The notes beneath the pieces are model-generated. The model searched no databases and was not told the DNA's origin. It saw only the letters and a program-made list of their open reading frames with translations. From Microcaldota archaeon (lineage in GTDB: Archaea; Aenigmatarchaeota; Aenigmatarchaeia; QMZP01; QMZT01), in assembly GCA_013151465.1 (NCBI GenBank), contig JAADIF010000001.1, forward strand, positions 1 through 7,410: a stretch of 7,410 bases of DNA, read 5' to 3'. How positions within the stretch are numbered: position 1 is the first letter of the stretch; every line of letters begins with the position of its first letter. This document shows positions 1-5,186 of the stretch, piece by piece. Made by a program: the position numbers and the translations under genes.

Positions 1-759
1 ATCCCTTAAGAAAGAATAATCTTTCTGTAACCATATGGCATTGGCGGTAAGAAGCTCGTATTTTCCTCCAGCTTTGTTGAGCATGTTCAACATTCTGGCA
101 AACGACGCTCTTCTTGAGTTGCTCTCTTGCGGAAAACCGAAGACCTTTTGCATCTCATCTGCCGTATCACTGCGGGCGCCTTCATATGCCATCGCCATGG
201 CCGTTGTTATGCTCCACGGAGAGAAAAATATATTCCCGTCGGTTTTCCTGCTCATCTCCGAATAAAGGCCGACAGCAAACCTGTTGTTTGCATCTGCAAC
301 AGCCCTGATGCCGACCGACGTCGCACCGGTATAATCTGCGGTCGGAGTAAATATGTCTCCCAGCCCAAAGCTAAGAAATCCATATATCAGAAGACCTGCA
401 AATAACAAAAAACCCAATGCTATGAATTTTCGTCTGTTCCATTCAATCAGAAACAGTTTATTTTTCATAAACGCAGCAAGATTCATCAGGATGCAGGATA
501 TAATATACAGCCACACAATCTCTAACCCCAAACCAATGAAAAATAACACCACGCTGAATATTCCAATTACATAAAACAAAAATGGGGATAAGTAAGACAA
601 AAATAAAGGCAGAGATAATATAATCGCAACAGGAACTAGCGTGTTAGGGAGGCCTATCAATAAGTTAATAGCCAAAAAGAATGTAAGAAATATAAGTAAT
701 ATCGTCAAAGCAATTCTCCCCCGCGTTGGTTCGAAAATTTCTTTGATTTTTTCTATCAT
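1..759 (-). CDS. Membrane-anchored serpin (serine protease inhibitor), C-terminal part cut off by window edge
   Basis: 253 codons read leftward from ATG at 759 to the window edge with no stop. Residues about 14-133 are hydrophobic and form roughly five membrane segments (about 14-37, 40-56, 58-78, 80-97, 112-133). A basic loop (MKNKLFLIEWNRRK) precedes the last one, so by the positive-inside rule the rest should lie outside the cell. From about residue 150 the sequence is a serpin fold: NNRFAVGLYSEM (helix A), NIFFSPWSITTAMAMAYEGA (helix B), TADEMQKVFGFP, then LLTANAIWLQKDYSFL. Serpins trap proteases through a reactive-centre loop near the C-terminus, which is off the window, so inhibitory activity and target cannot be judged. 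The start ATG at 759 is preferred because a TATA-like box lies 27 nt upstream and the protein then opens with KIKEIFEPTRG, a basic lead-in to the first helix. An in-frame TTG at 798 is the alternative. Serpin identity is strong by motif; the multi-helix anchor is unusual. Confidence 0.88.
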   Translation of the reverse strand, partial: MIEKIKEIFEPTRGRIALTILLIFLTFFLAINLLIGLPNTLVPVAIILSLPLFLSYLSPFLFYVIGIFSVVLFFIGLGLEIVWLYIISCILMNLAAFMKNKLFLIEWNRRKFIALGFLLFAGLLIYGFLSFGLGDIFTPTADYTGATSVGIRAVADANNRFAVGLYSEMSRKTDGNIFFSPWSITTAMAMAYEGARSDTADEMQKVFGFPQESNSRRASFARMLNMLNKAGGKYELLTANAIWLQKDYSFLRD

Positions 760-780
760 CTTTAGAAATTGTGTGATGCC

Positions 781-790
781 CCTTATAAAT
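781..790 (-). promoter_or_regulatory. TATA-like box for the serpin gene
   Basis: On the minus strand this reads ATTTATAAGG, centred about 27 nt before the ATG at 759. That spacing predicts a transcript starting at or next to the start codon. A second A/T-rich box (TTTTAAATCT, 840-831) lies further upstream and could drive a start near 810. Confidence 0.5.
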
Positions 791-840
791 GAAGACAATA
801 TCTTTTCTGTTCGTCATACTCCACCAAAACAGATTTAAAA

Positions 841-858
841 AATCAGGAGACCCTGATT
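841..858. repeat. Perfect 7-bp hairpin (AATCAGG / CCTGATT)
   Basis: Inverted repeat with arms 841-847 and 852-858 and a 4-base loop (AGAC). It lies just upstream of the A/T-rich box at 831-840 on the serpin side, so it could be an operator. Neither strand has the long T run of a terminator. The function is unknown. Confidence 0.45.
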
Positions 859-1033
859 AAAGGCCCTCTCAACTTCACTCCGCAAGGTTCATATAGACCG
901 AAGATTATGCAGATGGCTTACGTTCGTTTTATTTGTATTTATTTAACTCTCTTAATGACTTGGTGGATAATCCGAATAGCTAAATATGATGATCACCTTG
1001 AAATCGTCTTTTGTTATACGGTCTAAAGGAACG

Positions 1034-1041
1034 TTTATAAC
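1034..1041 (+). promoter_or_regulatory. TATA box and leaderless start for coaDE
   Basis: TTTATAAC, preceded by the purine-rich AAAGGAACG that fits a BRE position. The box is centred about 28 nt before the ATG at 1066, and no Shine-Dalgarno sequence lies between. This predicts a leaderless or nearly leaderless transcript. Confidence 0.6.
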
Positions 1042-1065
1042 CTTTCAGACAACAAACTGTCAAAT

Positions 1066-2199
1066 ATGACAAAGGCAATCTACGCTTTCTCGGGAGATCC
1101 CATAACATATGGTCATATAGATATTGTCGAGAGGGCGGCAAAGGTATTTGATGAGCTTATTGTAGGCATCGGAGCAAATCCGGACAAGAAATACATGTTT
1201 ACCCTTGAAGAGAGAGCCGATATGGCAAAGAGCGCACTTTCGCACATCAAAAACGTCAAAGTTGTTTCCTTTTCAGGCCTTCTTGTTGATTTTGCATATG
1301 AAAATGACATAAGCATCATAATAAAGGGCATAAGAGATGCAAAAGATTTTGATTATGAATTCCTTCTTCAGCAGGTAGGAGAAAGCCAGAAGCTTGGAAT
1401 AGACACATTTTTTGTTCTAGCAAGGCCAGACAAGGCGCACATAAGTTCAAGCGCTGTGAAGGCGCTTCAGAAAGAGCAGGGGCTTATCCATGAATTTGTC
1501 CCTCTTTACGTAAAGCAATGCCTTGAGGCGAAGATGTCAGGGCAATATATTGTTGGTGTTACCGGCGAGATAGGAGCAGGAAAATCGTATGTTTCGCAAG
1601 AGTTGGAAGAATTAGGAAAAAAGCACGGTATCAAGGTGCACAACATAGAGCTCGACAGGATAGGGCATCAGATACTTGAAGAGCTTAAAGACCCAATGTA
1701 TGTGCGCGTAAGGGAGGAGCTTGCAAAGGAGTTTGGGAAGAGTATAATGCTTTCTGATGGAATGATAGACAGAAAGGCTCTCGGAGAGATCGTGTTCTCG
1801 GATAAGAGAAAGCTTGAGAAGCTCAACGTGATAATGGAAAAGCCGCTTCTTGTGCGCATAAGAAAGGAGGTACACGGAAGGCGCGGACTGATACTTTTGA
1901 ATGCGGCGCTTCTTGCTGAATCAGAGATGCTTTATCTGTGCAACAACAATGTCATCCTTGTGACGAGCGATGAAGAAAGCCAGAAAAGGCGCCTTCTGGA
2001 AAGAGGGCTTTCTGATATCCAGATTGAGAGAAGGATAAAAAGCCAGTATAGTAACGGCGAGAAGAAAAGGAAGATTGAACTTCAGATAAAAAGGGATAAT
2101 CAGGGGCATTTATGGGTAATTGATGATTCGGATAATGCAGATGAAAAGAAAATAGAAATGATGTTTGATGATATCATCAAACGTCTTGGTATTACCTAA
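1066..2199 (+). CDS. coaDE: Bifunctional phosphopantetheine adenylyltransferase / dephospho-CoA kinase (CoaD-CoaE fusion)
   Basis: A 377-residue two-domain enzyme for the last two steps of CoA synthesis: 4'-phosphopantetheine to dephospho-CoA, then to CoA. Residues 1-158 match bacterial-type CoaD: SGDPITYGH (Ser9 and His17 in the place of E. coli Thr10 and His18), NPDKKYMFTLEER, a KGIRDAKDFDYE segment (Lys where E. coli has Arg88; the next Arg is kept) and the ISSS nucleotide-binding motif at 126-129. Residues 160-377 match CoaE: P-loop GEIGAGKS (167-174), IELDRIGHQIL (194-204), SDGMIDRKALGEIVFSD, and the lid segment RGLSDIQIERRIKSQ. The usual HP of CoaE (IxHP) is replaced by KP near 259. This domain order is that of animal CoA synthase. 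As known from the families, archaea normally use an unrelated kinase and a different adenylyltransferase family, so acquisition from bacteria is inferred. The two domains are joined without a break, so this is a true fusion. Confidence 0.93.
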   Translation: MTKAIYAFSGDPITYGHIDIVERAAKVFDELIVGIGANPDKKYMFTLEERADMAKSALSHIKNVKVVSFSGLLVDFAYENDISIIIKGIRDAKDFDYEFLLQQVGESQKLGIDTFFVLARPDKAHISSSAVKALQKEQGLIHEFVPLYVKQCLEAKMSGQYIVGVTGEIGAGKSYVSQELEELGKKHGIKVHNIELDRIGHQILEELKDPMYVRVREELAKEFGKSIMLSDGMIDRKALGEIVFSDKRKLEKLNVIMEKPLLVRIRKEVHGRRGLILLNAALLAESEMLYLCNNNVILVTSDEESQKRRLLERGLSDIQIERRIKSQYSNGEKKRKIELQIKRDNQGHLWVIDDSDNADEKKIEMMFDDIIKRLGIT

Positions 2200-2204
2200 G
2201 CAAC

Positions 2205-2948
2205 TTATTCCACTCTTGGGGCGAGTATGAAACTCATGCTCATCTTATCTATTATCTTATAACTCAAGCGCATCGGATAGTCAGTAGCAAACTCGAGGAC
2301 ACAGTTATCCGCAAGCTTGGATGTCTTTATCATTTTCTTGAGATATTCTAATGGATATCTTGACTTGTGCTTCTCTTCTGATTCGAGTTTCATTAGACCG
2401 TCCTCACCCTCTTTAAGCTCCATCTCGCTTGACAACGTGTCACCTTTCGCCCATGCCTTAAGCTTACCGGGTTCGGCCTCAAAAACTATGGAATCATCTA
2501 CGATGTCCGCATCGCCTACACTGTCTTCAAGAGCTGACGAGAGAAGATGTGCCTTTGCCTTGAATTCAAGTTGGTCAACCGGCGGTTTCTCGGTTGATAT
2601 ATCCAGTATGGGAATCTCGAATTTCCTTTTGCTTCCATCTTCGAATATTATTTCAAGTCTGTTCTTATCGTTTGACTGAAGTGTCACCTTGCTGCCCGAC
2701 TTCGCTTTCTTTAATACTGAAACAAGCTGCGTCAAGCTTACTCCAAGAGATTCAGGCTTTTCAACTGAATAATTGTCAAAAGCCGTCGCAAGTATCTTGA
2801 AATCCACAACCGCTACCATTGTTCTGTCCGGAGATAACAAGCTTATGCCATTCGAATCTACCTTGAAGACGCCCTCATCGACAATATCAGATATTATCTG
2901 AATAGAATTTTTCAACAGATCCCCATCCACCATAGTTATCTTAAACAT
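2205..2948 (-). CDS. pcn: DNA polymerase sliding clamp (PCNA)
   Basis: 247 residues, the usual archaeal PCNA length. The ring-shaped homotrimer encircles DNA and tethers polymerases, ligase, FEN1 and RFC. Visible family features: an N-terminal domain opening FKITMVDGDLLKNSIQIISD, LLSPDRTMVAVVDF (38-50), an interdomain connector around 117-128 (DISTEKPPVDQL), YPLEYLKKM (198-206), DYPMRLSYKI (223-232) and the C-terminal LAPRVE that forms part of the partner-binding region. The gene is preceded by a strong Shine-Dalgarno sequence, unlike the leaderless lead genes nearby, which fits its place as second gene after the OB-fold gene 45 nt upstream. Its stop lies 5 nt from the stop of coaDE on the other strand, leaving no room for a separate terminator. 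Confidence 0.97.
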   Translation of the reverse strand: MFKITMVDGDLLKNSIQIISDIVDEGVFKVDSNGISLLSPDRTMVAVVDFKILATAFDNYSVEKPESLGVSLTQLVSVLKKAKSGSKVTLQSNDKNRLEIIFEDGSKRKFEIPILDISTEKPPVDQLEFKAKAHLLSSALEDSVGDADIVDDSIVFEAEPGKLKAWAKGDTLSSEMELKEGEDGLMKLESEEKHKSRYPLEYLKKMIKTSKLADNCVLEFATDYPMRLSYKIIDKMSMSFILAPRVE

Positions 2949-2955
2949 ATCACAT

Positions 2956-2962
2956 TCCTCCT
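2956..2962 (-). promoter_or_regulatory. Strong Shine-Dalgarno site of the PCNA gene
   Basis: On the minus strand AGGAGGA, 7 nt before the ATG at 2948. It fixes the start; an ATG at 2954 is followed at once by TGA. It is the clearest ribosome binding site in the window. Confidence 0.8.
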
Positions 2963-2993
2963 AATCCTAAATATTATCAGCGTGAAATAAATA

Positions 2994-3344
2994 TCAGACG
3001 CCAAGAGATTTTTCCTCGGAGACAAGCCTTCTGTAAACGTTCATATCAGCCTCCGAGAAGTCCTGTACAATCTCTCCAGAAATCTCAGCCCCATCATCTG
3101 TGGGTATTACCCTGCCAAATATCCTGATTTTGCTGTTTATATCAATATCTTCGGCATTCTCGACTACCACCTTCATCTGTCCGGTTCCGTCATCAACTAT
3201 AAGCGTGTCACCTTTCTTCTCTATAACCATTCCGACAAAGCGCACCTTTATATCATCCTGCGTTATAGAGTCGATGCTCTTCTCCCTGAATGGCAGGCGC
3301 CTTTGCTGATTCTGAAATCCGCCTTCCGTTTCATTTTCAGCCAT
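2994..3344 (-). CDS. Small RPA-like OB-fold nucleic acid-binding protein
   Basis: 116 residues from ATG at 3344. Residues about 1-28 are polar and probably disordered (MAENETEGGFQNQQRR). Residues about 31-97 show an OB-fold pattern: DDIKVRFVGMVIEKKGDTLIVDDGTG, then QMKVVVE, DINSKIRIFGRVIPT, AEISGEIVQDFS. The VDDGTG turn followed by a hydrophobic strand is typical of the RPA32/Stn1-like single-strand-binding group. The C-terminus MNVYRRLVSEEKSL is predicted helical. It is the likely first gene of a two-gene unit with PCNA, which suggests a role in replication or repair; its exact partner is not known. A TTG at 3362 would add six residues, but the ATG is favoured because the TATA-like box lies 27 nt upstream of it. 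Confidence 0.78.
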   Translation of the reverse strand: MAENETEGGFQNQQRRLPFREKSIDSITQDDIKVRFVGMVIEKKGDTLIVDDGTGQMKVVVENAEDIDINSKIRIFGRVIPTDDGAEISGEIVQDFSEADMNVYRRLVSEEKSLGV

Positions 3345-3363
3345 GAAAATGTTATGTTTCAAA

Positions 3364-3377
3364 CACTTTTAAGTATT
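3364..3377. promoter_or_regulatory. Shared A/T-rich promoter element for the divergent OB-fold and hycI genes
   Basis: CACTTTTAAGTATT reads as a TATA-like box in both directions. On the minus strand (TACTTAAAAG) it is centred about 27 nt before the OB-fold ATG. On the plus strand (TTTTAAGT) it is about 32 nt before the hycI ATG, giving a leader of only a few bases. The whole intergenic space is 58 nt, so the two promoters must overlap. Confidence 0.5.
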
Positions 3378-3402
3378 CCAGGATTATCTTAAGCTGAAAA
3401 CT

Positions 3403-3849
3403 ATGAAGATTGCAATAATCGGTGTCGGTAATGACATGAAAGGTGATGACGGCATAGGCCCACTGGTGGCGGAGCGCTTCTTTGAAAAGGTAAAAGATGC
3501 TCATGACACCATTCTCACAAAGACGTACGCACCTGAAAATATCATAGGGAAGATAATCTCATTTGATCCTGATGTCGTCGTTGTCTTCGATGCCGCAATT
3601 TTCGGCGGAGCTCCTGGAGAGTGCCGCCTCATAGAAAGAGAGGAGCTCACAACATTTTCCATGTCAACGCATAATGCTCCCCTTGGGATTTTCTTTGAGA
3701 TAATAAAGGAATCGTCAAAGGCTACCATCTATCTTATAGGCATACAGGTCGAATCCACGCATTTTGGGAACAAGATATCAGAAAAAGTCATGTCTTCTGT
3801 TCCTTCTGCCCTTTCTCTTGCGAATGATGTTCTTCGTAAACATCTCTGA
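3403..3849 (+). CDS. hycI: [NiFe] hydrogenase maturation protease, HycI/HyaD family (peptidase M52)
   Basis: 148 residues, normal for the family. This endopeptidase removes the C-terminal tail of the hydrogenase large subunit after nickel insertion. Visible features: IGVGNDMKGDDGIGP with Asp16, VVVVFDAAIFGG with Asp63, STHNAPLG with His90 (the three expected metal-sensing ligands), and the later IGIQVESTHFGNKISEKV. The type with Asp16 and STHN resembles proteases for energy-converting (group 4) hydrogenases. The gene lies beside the large-subunit operon but points the other way, and its last 62 bp overlap the end of the ferredoxin-like gene. The start ATG follows the shared promoter by about 30 nt. 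The natural substrate is presumably the large subunit at 5187-6332, an inference from context. Confidence 0.93.
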   Translation: MKIAIIGVGNDMKGDDGIGPLVAERFFEKVKDAHDTILTKTYAPENIIGKIISFDPDVVVVFDAAIFGGAPGECRLIEREELTTFSMSTHNAPLGIFFEIIKESSKATIYLIGIQVESTHFGNKISEKVMSSVPSALSLANDVLRKHL

Positions 3850-4165
3850 GATTCTCTTTTCTTTCTGTTGCAAGCTCTATCTTCTTTGTAAGATATACGG
3901 ATTTTGGCTTCGTCGGGCAGACCTCATTGCATCTTCCACAGAAGATGCATTTTGCAGTATCAATTGACCATATCTTTTTCTCCTTGTCTATTGATATGGC
4001 GTTTGCCGGGCAGTTCATCTCGCACATTTTGCACCAGATGCATGTTTCCCTGTTCCATTCAACTTTTCCCCGAAGCCCTTCCGGCGTTTCGGGAGGGGCG
4101 TCTGGGTATTTTGTCGTAACTGGCCTTGAAACGAGCCTTTTTAGCACCTCTATTGCAACGCCCAT
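3788..4165 (-). CDS. mbhN: 2x[4Fe-4S] ferredoxin-like hydrogenase subunit (MbhN/EchF/NuoI-like)
   Basis: 125 residues. The N-terminal half (VAIEVLKRLVSRPVTTKYP, then PPETPEGLRGKVEWNRETC) resembles the lead-in of NuoI-type subunits that dock on the membrane arm. Two cluster motifs follow: CIWCKMCEMNCP (Cys42, 45, 48, 52) and CIFCGRCNEVCP (Cys73, 76, 79, 83), each holding a [4Fe-4S] cluster with its fourth cysteine given to the other. The protein would pass electrons between the small subunit and an external ferredoxin. The tail after about residue 100 is charged (EEHHSQEKGQKEQKT) and is encoded in the stretch that overlaps hycI. The ATG at 4165 is chosen because it follows the upstream stop by 5 nt with GGTGA in front. 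A GTG at 4174 overlapping that stop is the alternative. It is the last gene of the operon. Confidence 0.88.
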   Translation of the reverse strand: MGVAIEVLKRLVSRPVTTKYPDAPPETPEGLRGKVEWNRETCIWCKMCEMNCPANAISIDKEKKIWSIDTAKCIFCGRCNEVCPTKPKSVYLTKKIELATERKENLRDVYEEHHSQEKGQKEQKT

Positions 4166-4170
4166 GATAA

Positions 4171-4175
4171 TCACC
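4171..4175 (-). promoter_or_regulatory. Ribosome binding site of the ferredoxin-like gene, overlapping the upstream stop codon
   Basis: GGTGA on the minus strand ends with the TGA stop of the NuoH-like gene and lies 5 nt before ATG 4165, which points to translational coupling. Confidence 0.45.
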
Positions 4176-5046
4176 AGATTCCCAAAAACGCCCTCACAAG
4201 ATCTATAAGAACGAGTGGAACTAGCGCAAACCAATAAAATCTGAACGCATGATCTATTCTCATTCTTGCAAAGATATTACTTAAGAATGTAAGAATGAAA
4301 AGAATGATAAGCGATTTTATAAGGAAAATTATCAAATTTCCTCCGCCAAGAAGCATCACCGCGGCAGCCGATACGCTTACCCAGAGAAGAGCCGCCTTTG
4401 CAAGCTGAAACATCCCAAGGCGGGCTCCTGTATATTCTGTAAGCGCACCTTCTATTATCTCCTGTTCGGCTTCAGGAATATGGAAAGGCGCAATGCCCAG
4501 TTTTCCCATAACTCCGAGAATGAATCCTATGAATGCAAAAGGAAATGTAAATACAATGAATGGCTTAACCGTAAAACTGCTAAACAATCCAATTGTTATC
4601 ACTGAGATGACAAATGGAAGTTCATATGAGATTATCTGCATTATCTCTCTGATTGATCCCACAATCCCATAAGGGTTGCCTGTTGCAAAGCCGCTTATAG
4701 CAAAGAAAACGACGGACTGGAAAAGAAAATAAAGGAAGACAAAGGTATTTCCTTCAAACCCGATACTTGGAAAGCCTGCAATCGGTACAAACATAACCGC
4801 CATAACAGCGGATGCAAACGCCACAATCGGACAGAGCGTCATGAGAAATCCGCTTCCCGCTTTCGGCGTTATGTTTTCTTTTGTCATTGTCTTTATCCAA
4901 TCAAGGAAAGGCTGCCAAATGGGAGGGCCGCGCCTGTGCTGCATGCGTGCCGTGACCTTGCGCATTATCCCTTCATACAAAAATCCTATGAATACGGCTG
5001 CAAGAAGCCCGGGAAATACAACAACTGAAAATGCCTCCCAAAACAT
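4171..5046 (-). CDS. mbhM: NuoH-like membrane subunit of energy-converting hydrogenase (MbhM/EchB/HycD family)
   Basis: 291 residues with about eight hydrophobic segments. This is the complex I subunit 1 family, which anchors the soluble arm and begins the ion path. Diagnostic motifs: RMQHRRGPPIWQPFLDWIK (34-52), SIREIMQIISYELPF (131-145, with Glu133 and Glu142), PFHIPEAEQEIIEGALTEYTG (187-207) and RMRIDHAFRFYW (261-272). The length is in the range of group 4 hydrogenase subunits and shorter than bacterial NuoH. It lies between the large-subunit and ferredoxin-like genes, the order seen in mbhL-M-N and nuoD-H-I. It starts 140 nt after the large-subunit stop, a large gap for such an operon. 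No good Shine-Dalgarno lies directly upstream; GGAAGGA from the repeat is 19 nt away. Confidence 0.93.
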   Translation of the reverse strand: MFWEAFSVVVFPGLLAAVFIGFLYEGIMRKVTARMQHRRGPPIWQPFLDWIKTMTKENITPKAGSGFLMTLCPIVAFASAVMAVMFVPIAGFPSIGFEGNTFVFLYFLFQSVVFFAISGFATGNPYGIVGSIREIMQIISYELPFVISVITIGLFSSFTVKPFIVFTFPFAFIGFILGVMGKLGIAPFHIPEAEQEIIEGALTEYTGARLGMFQLAKAALLWVSVSAAAVMLLGGGNLIIFLIKSLIILFILTFLSNIFARMRIDHAFRFYWFALVPLVLIDLVRAFLGIW

Positions 5047-5065
5047 AATCTTCGCCTGTTACTTT

Positions 5066-5164
5066 TCCTTCCACATGCATTTGAATTTATGTTGTGTCTG
5101 ATCGCGTCAGCAATCTTTCGTCCTCCTTCCACTTGTTTTTGAAATTGAGCTGTGTCCGATCGCG
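5066..5164 (-). repeat. Imperfect tandem direct repeat, 2 x 41 nt with 58-nt period, between mbhL and mbhM
   Basis: The copies at 5066-5106 and 5124-5164 agree at 33 of 41 positions by hand alignment. Shared blocks are TCCTTCCAC, TTTGAA, TGTGTC and GATCGCG. At the GATCGCG end each copy can fold: a perfect 6-bp hairpin at 5158-5172, and a 5-bp one (one G-T pair) at 5098-5110. Read in the direction of the operon, each unit starts with the hairpin and ends with GGAAGGA. Only two copies are present and the spacer is 17 nt. It may be a REP-like palindromic element or a duplicated leader. No protein is convincingly encoded. Confidence 0.8.
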
Positions 5165-5172
5165 AAGCGATC
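5158..5172 (-). repeat. Hairpin GATCGC-loop-GCGATC just after mbhL
   Basis: Perfect 6-bp stem with a 3-base loop, 15-29 nt beyond the large-subunit stop codon. It could protect or end the upstream transcript, but there is no following T run on the minus strand, so termination is doubtful. Confidence 0.55.
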
Positions 5173-5186
5173 TCTCCCTCTTTTTA

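Larger units (their letters stand above)
760..1065. other. Divergent intergenic region between the serpin and coaDE
   Basis: 306 bases with no convincing gene. It holds TATA-like boxes for the two divergent genes near its ends and a 7-bp hairpin at 841-858. A 50-codon minus-strand reading frame (818 to 666) overlaps the serpin start and looks fortuitous. I saw no tRNA or other RNA gene. The middle part (about 860-1020) shows nothing I can assign. Confidence 0.6.

Noticed and set aside
666..818. Minus-strand 50-codon frame starting MTNRKDIVF with GGTGG in front
   Set aside because: It overlaps the serpin start in another frame, has no recognisable features and ends within the first membrane segment of the serpin.
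35..838. Several plus-strand reading frames of 64-92 codons
   Set aside because: They lie opposite the long open minus-strand serpin frame, which has clear family motifs, so they are shadows.
886..899. GGTTC...GACC resembling the T-arm of a tRNA
   Set aside because: The loop is too long and no acceptor or anticodon stem can be drawn around it.
2317..2679. Plus-strand 120-codon frame
   Set aside because: It is antisense to PCNA, whose frame is certain, and is serine-rich with no domain pattern.
3345..3362. TTG start that would lengthen the OB-fold protein by six residues
   Set aside because: The ATG at 3344 fits the TATA spacing better and no ribosome binding site precedes the TTG.
3904..4208. 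Plus-strand frames of 71 and 93 codons
   Set aside because: They are opposite the ferredoxin-like gene, whose two cysteine motifs are unmistakable.
5066..5164. CRISPR array
   Set aside because: Only two diverged copies with a 17-nt spacer, and no cas genes in the window.
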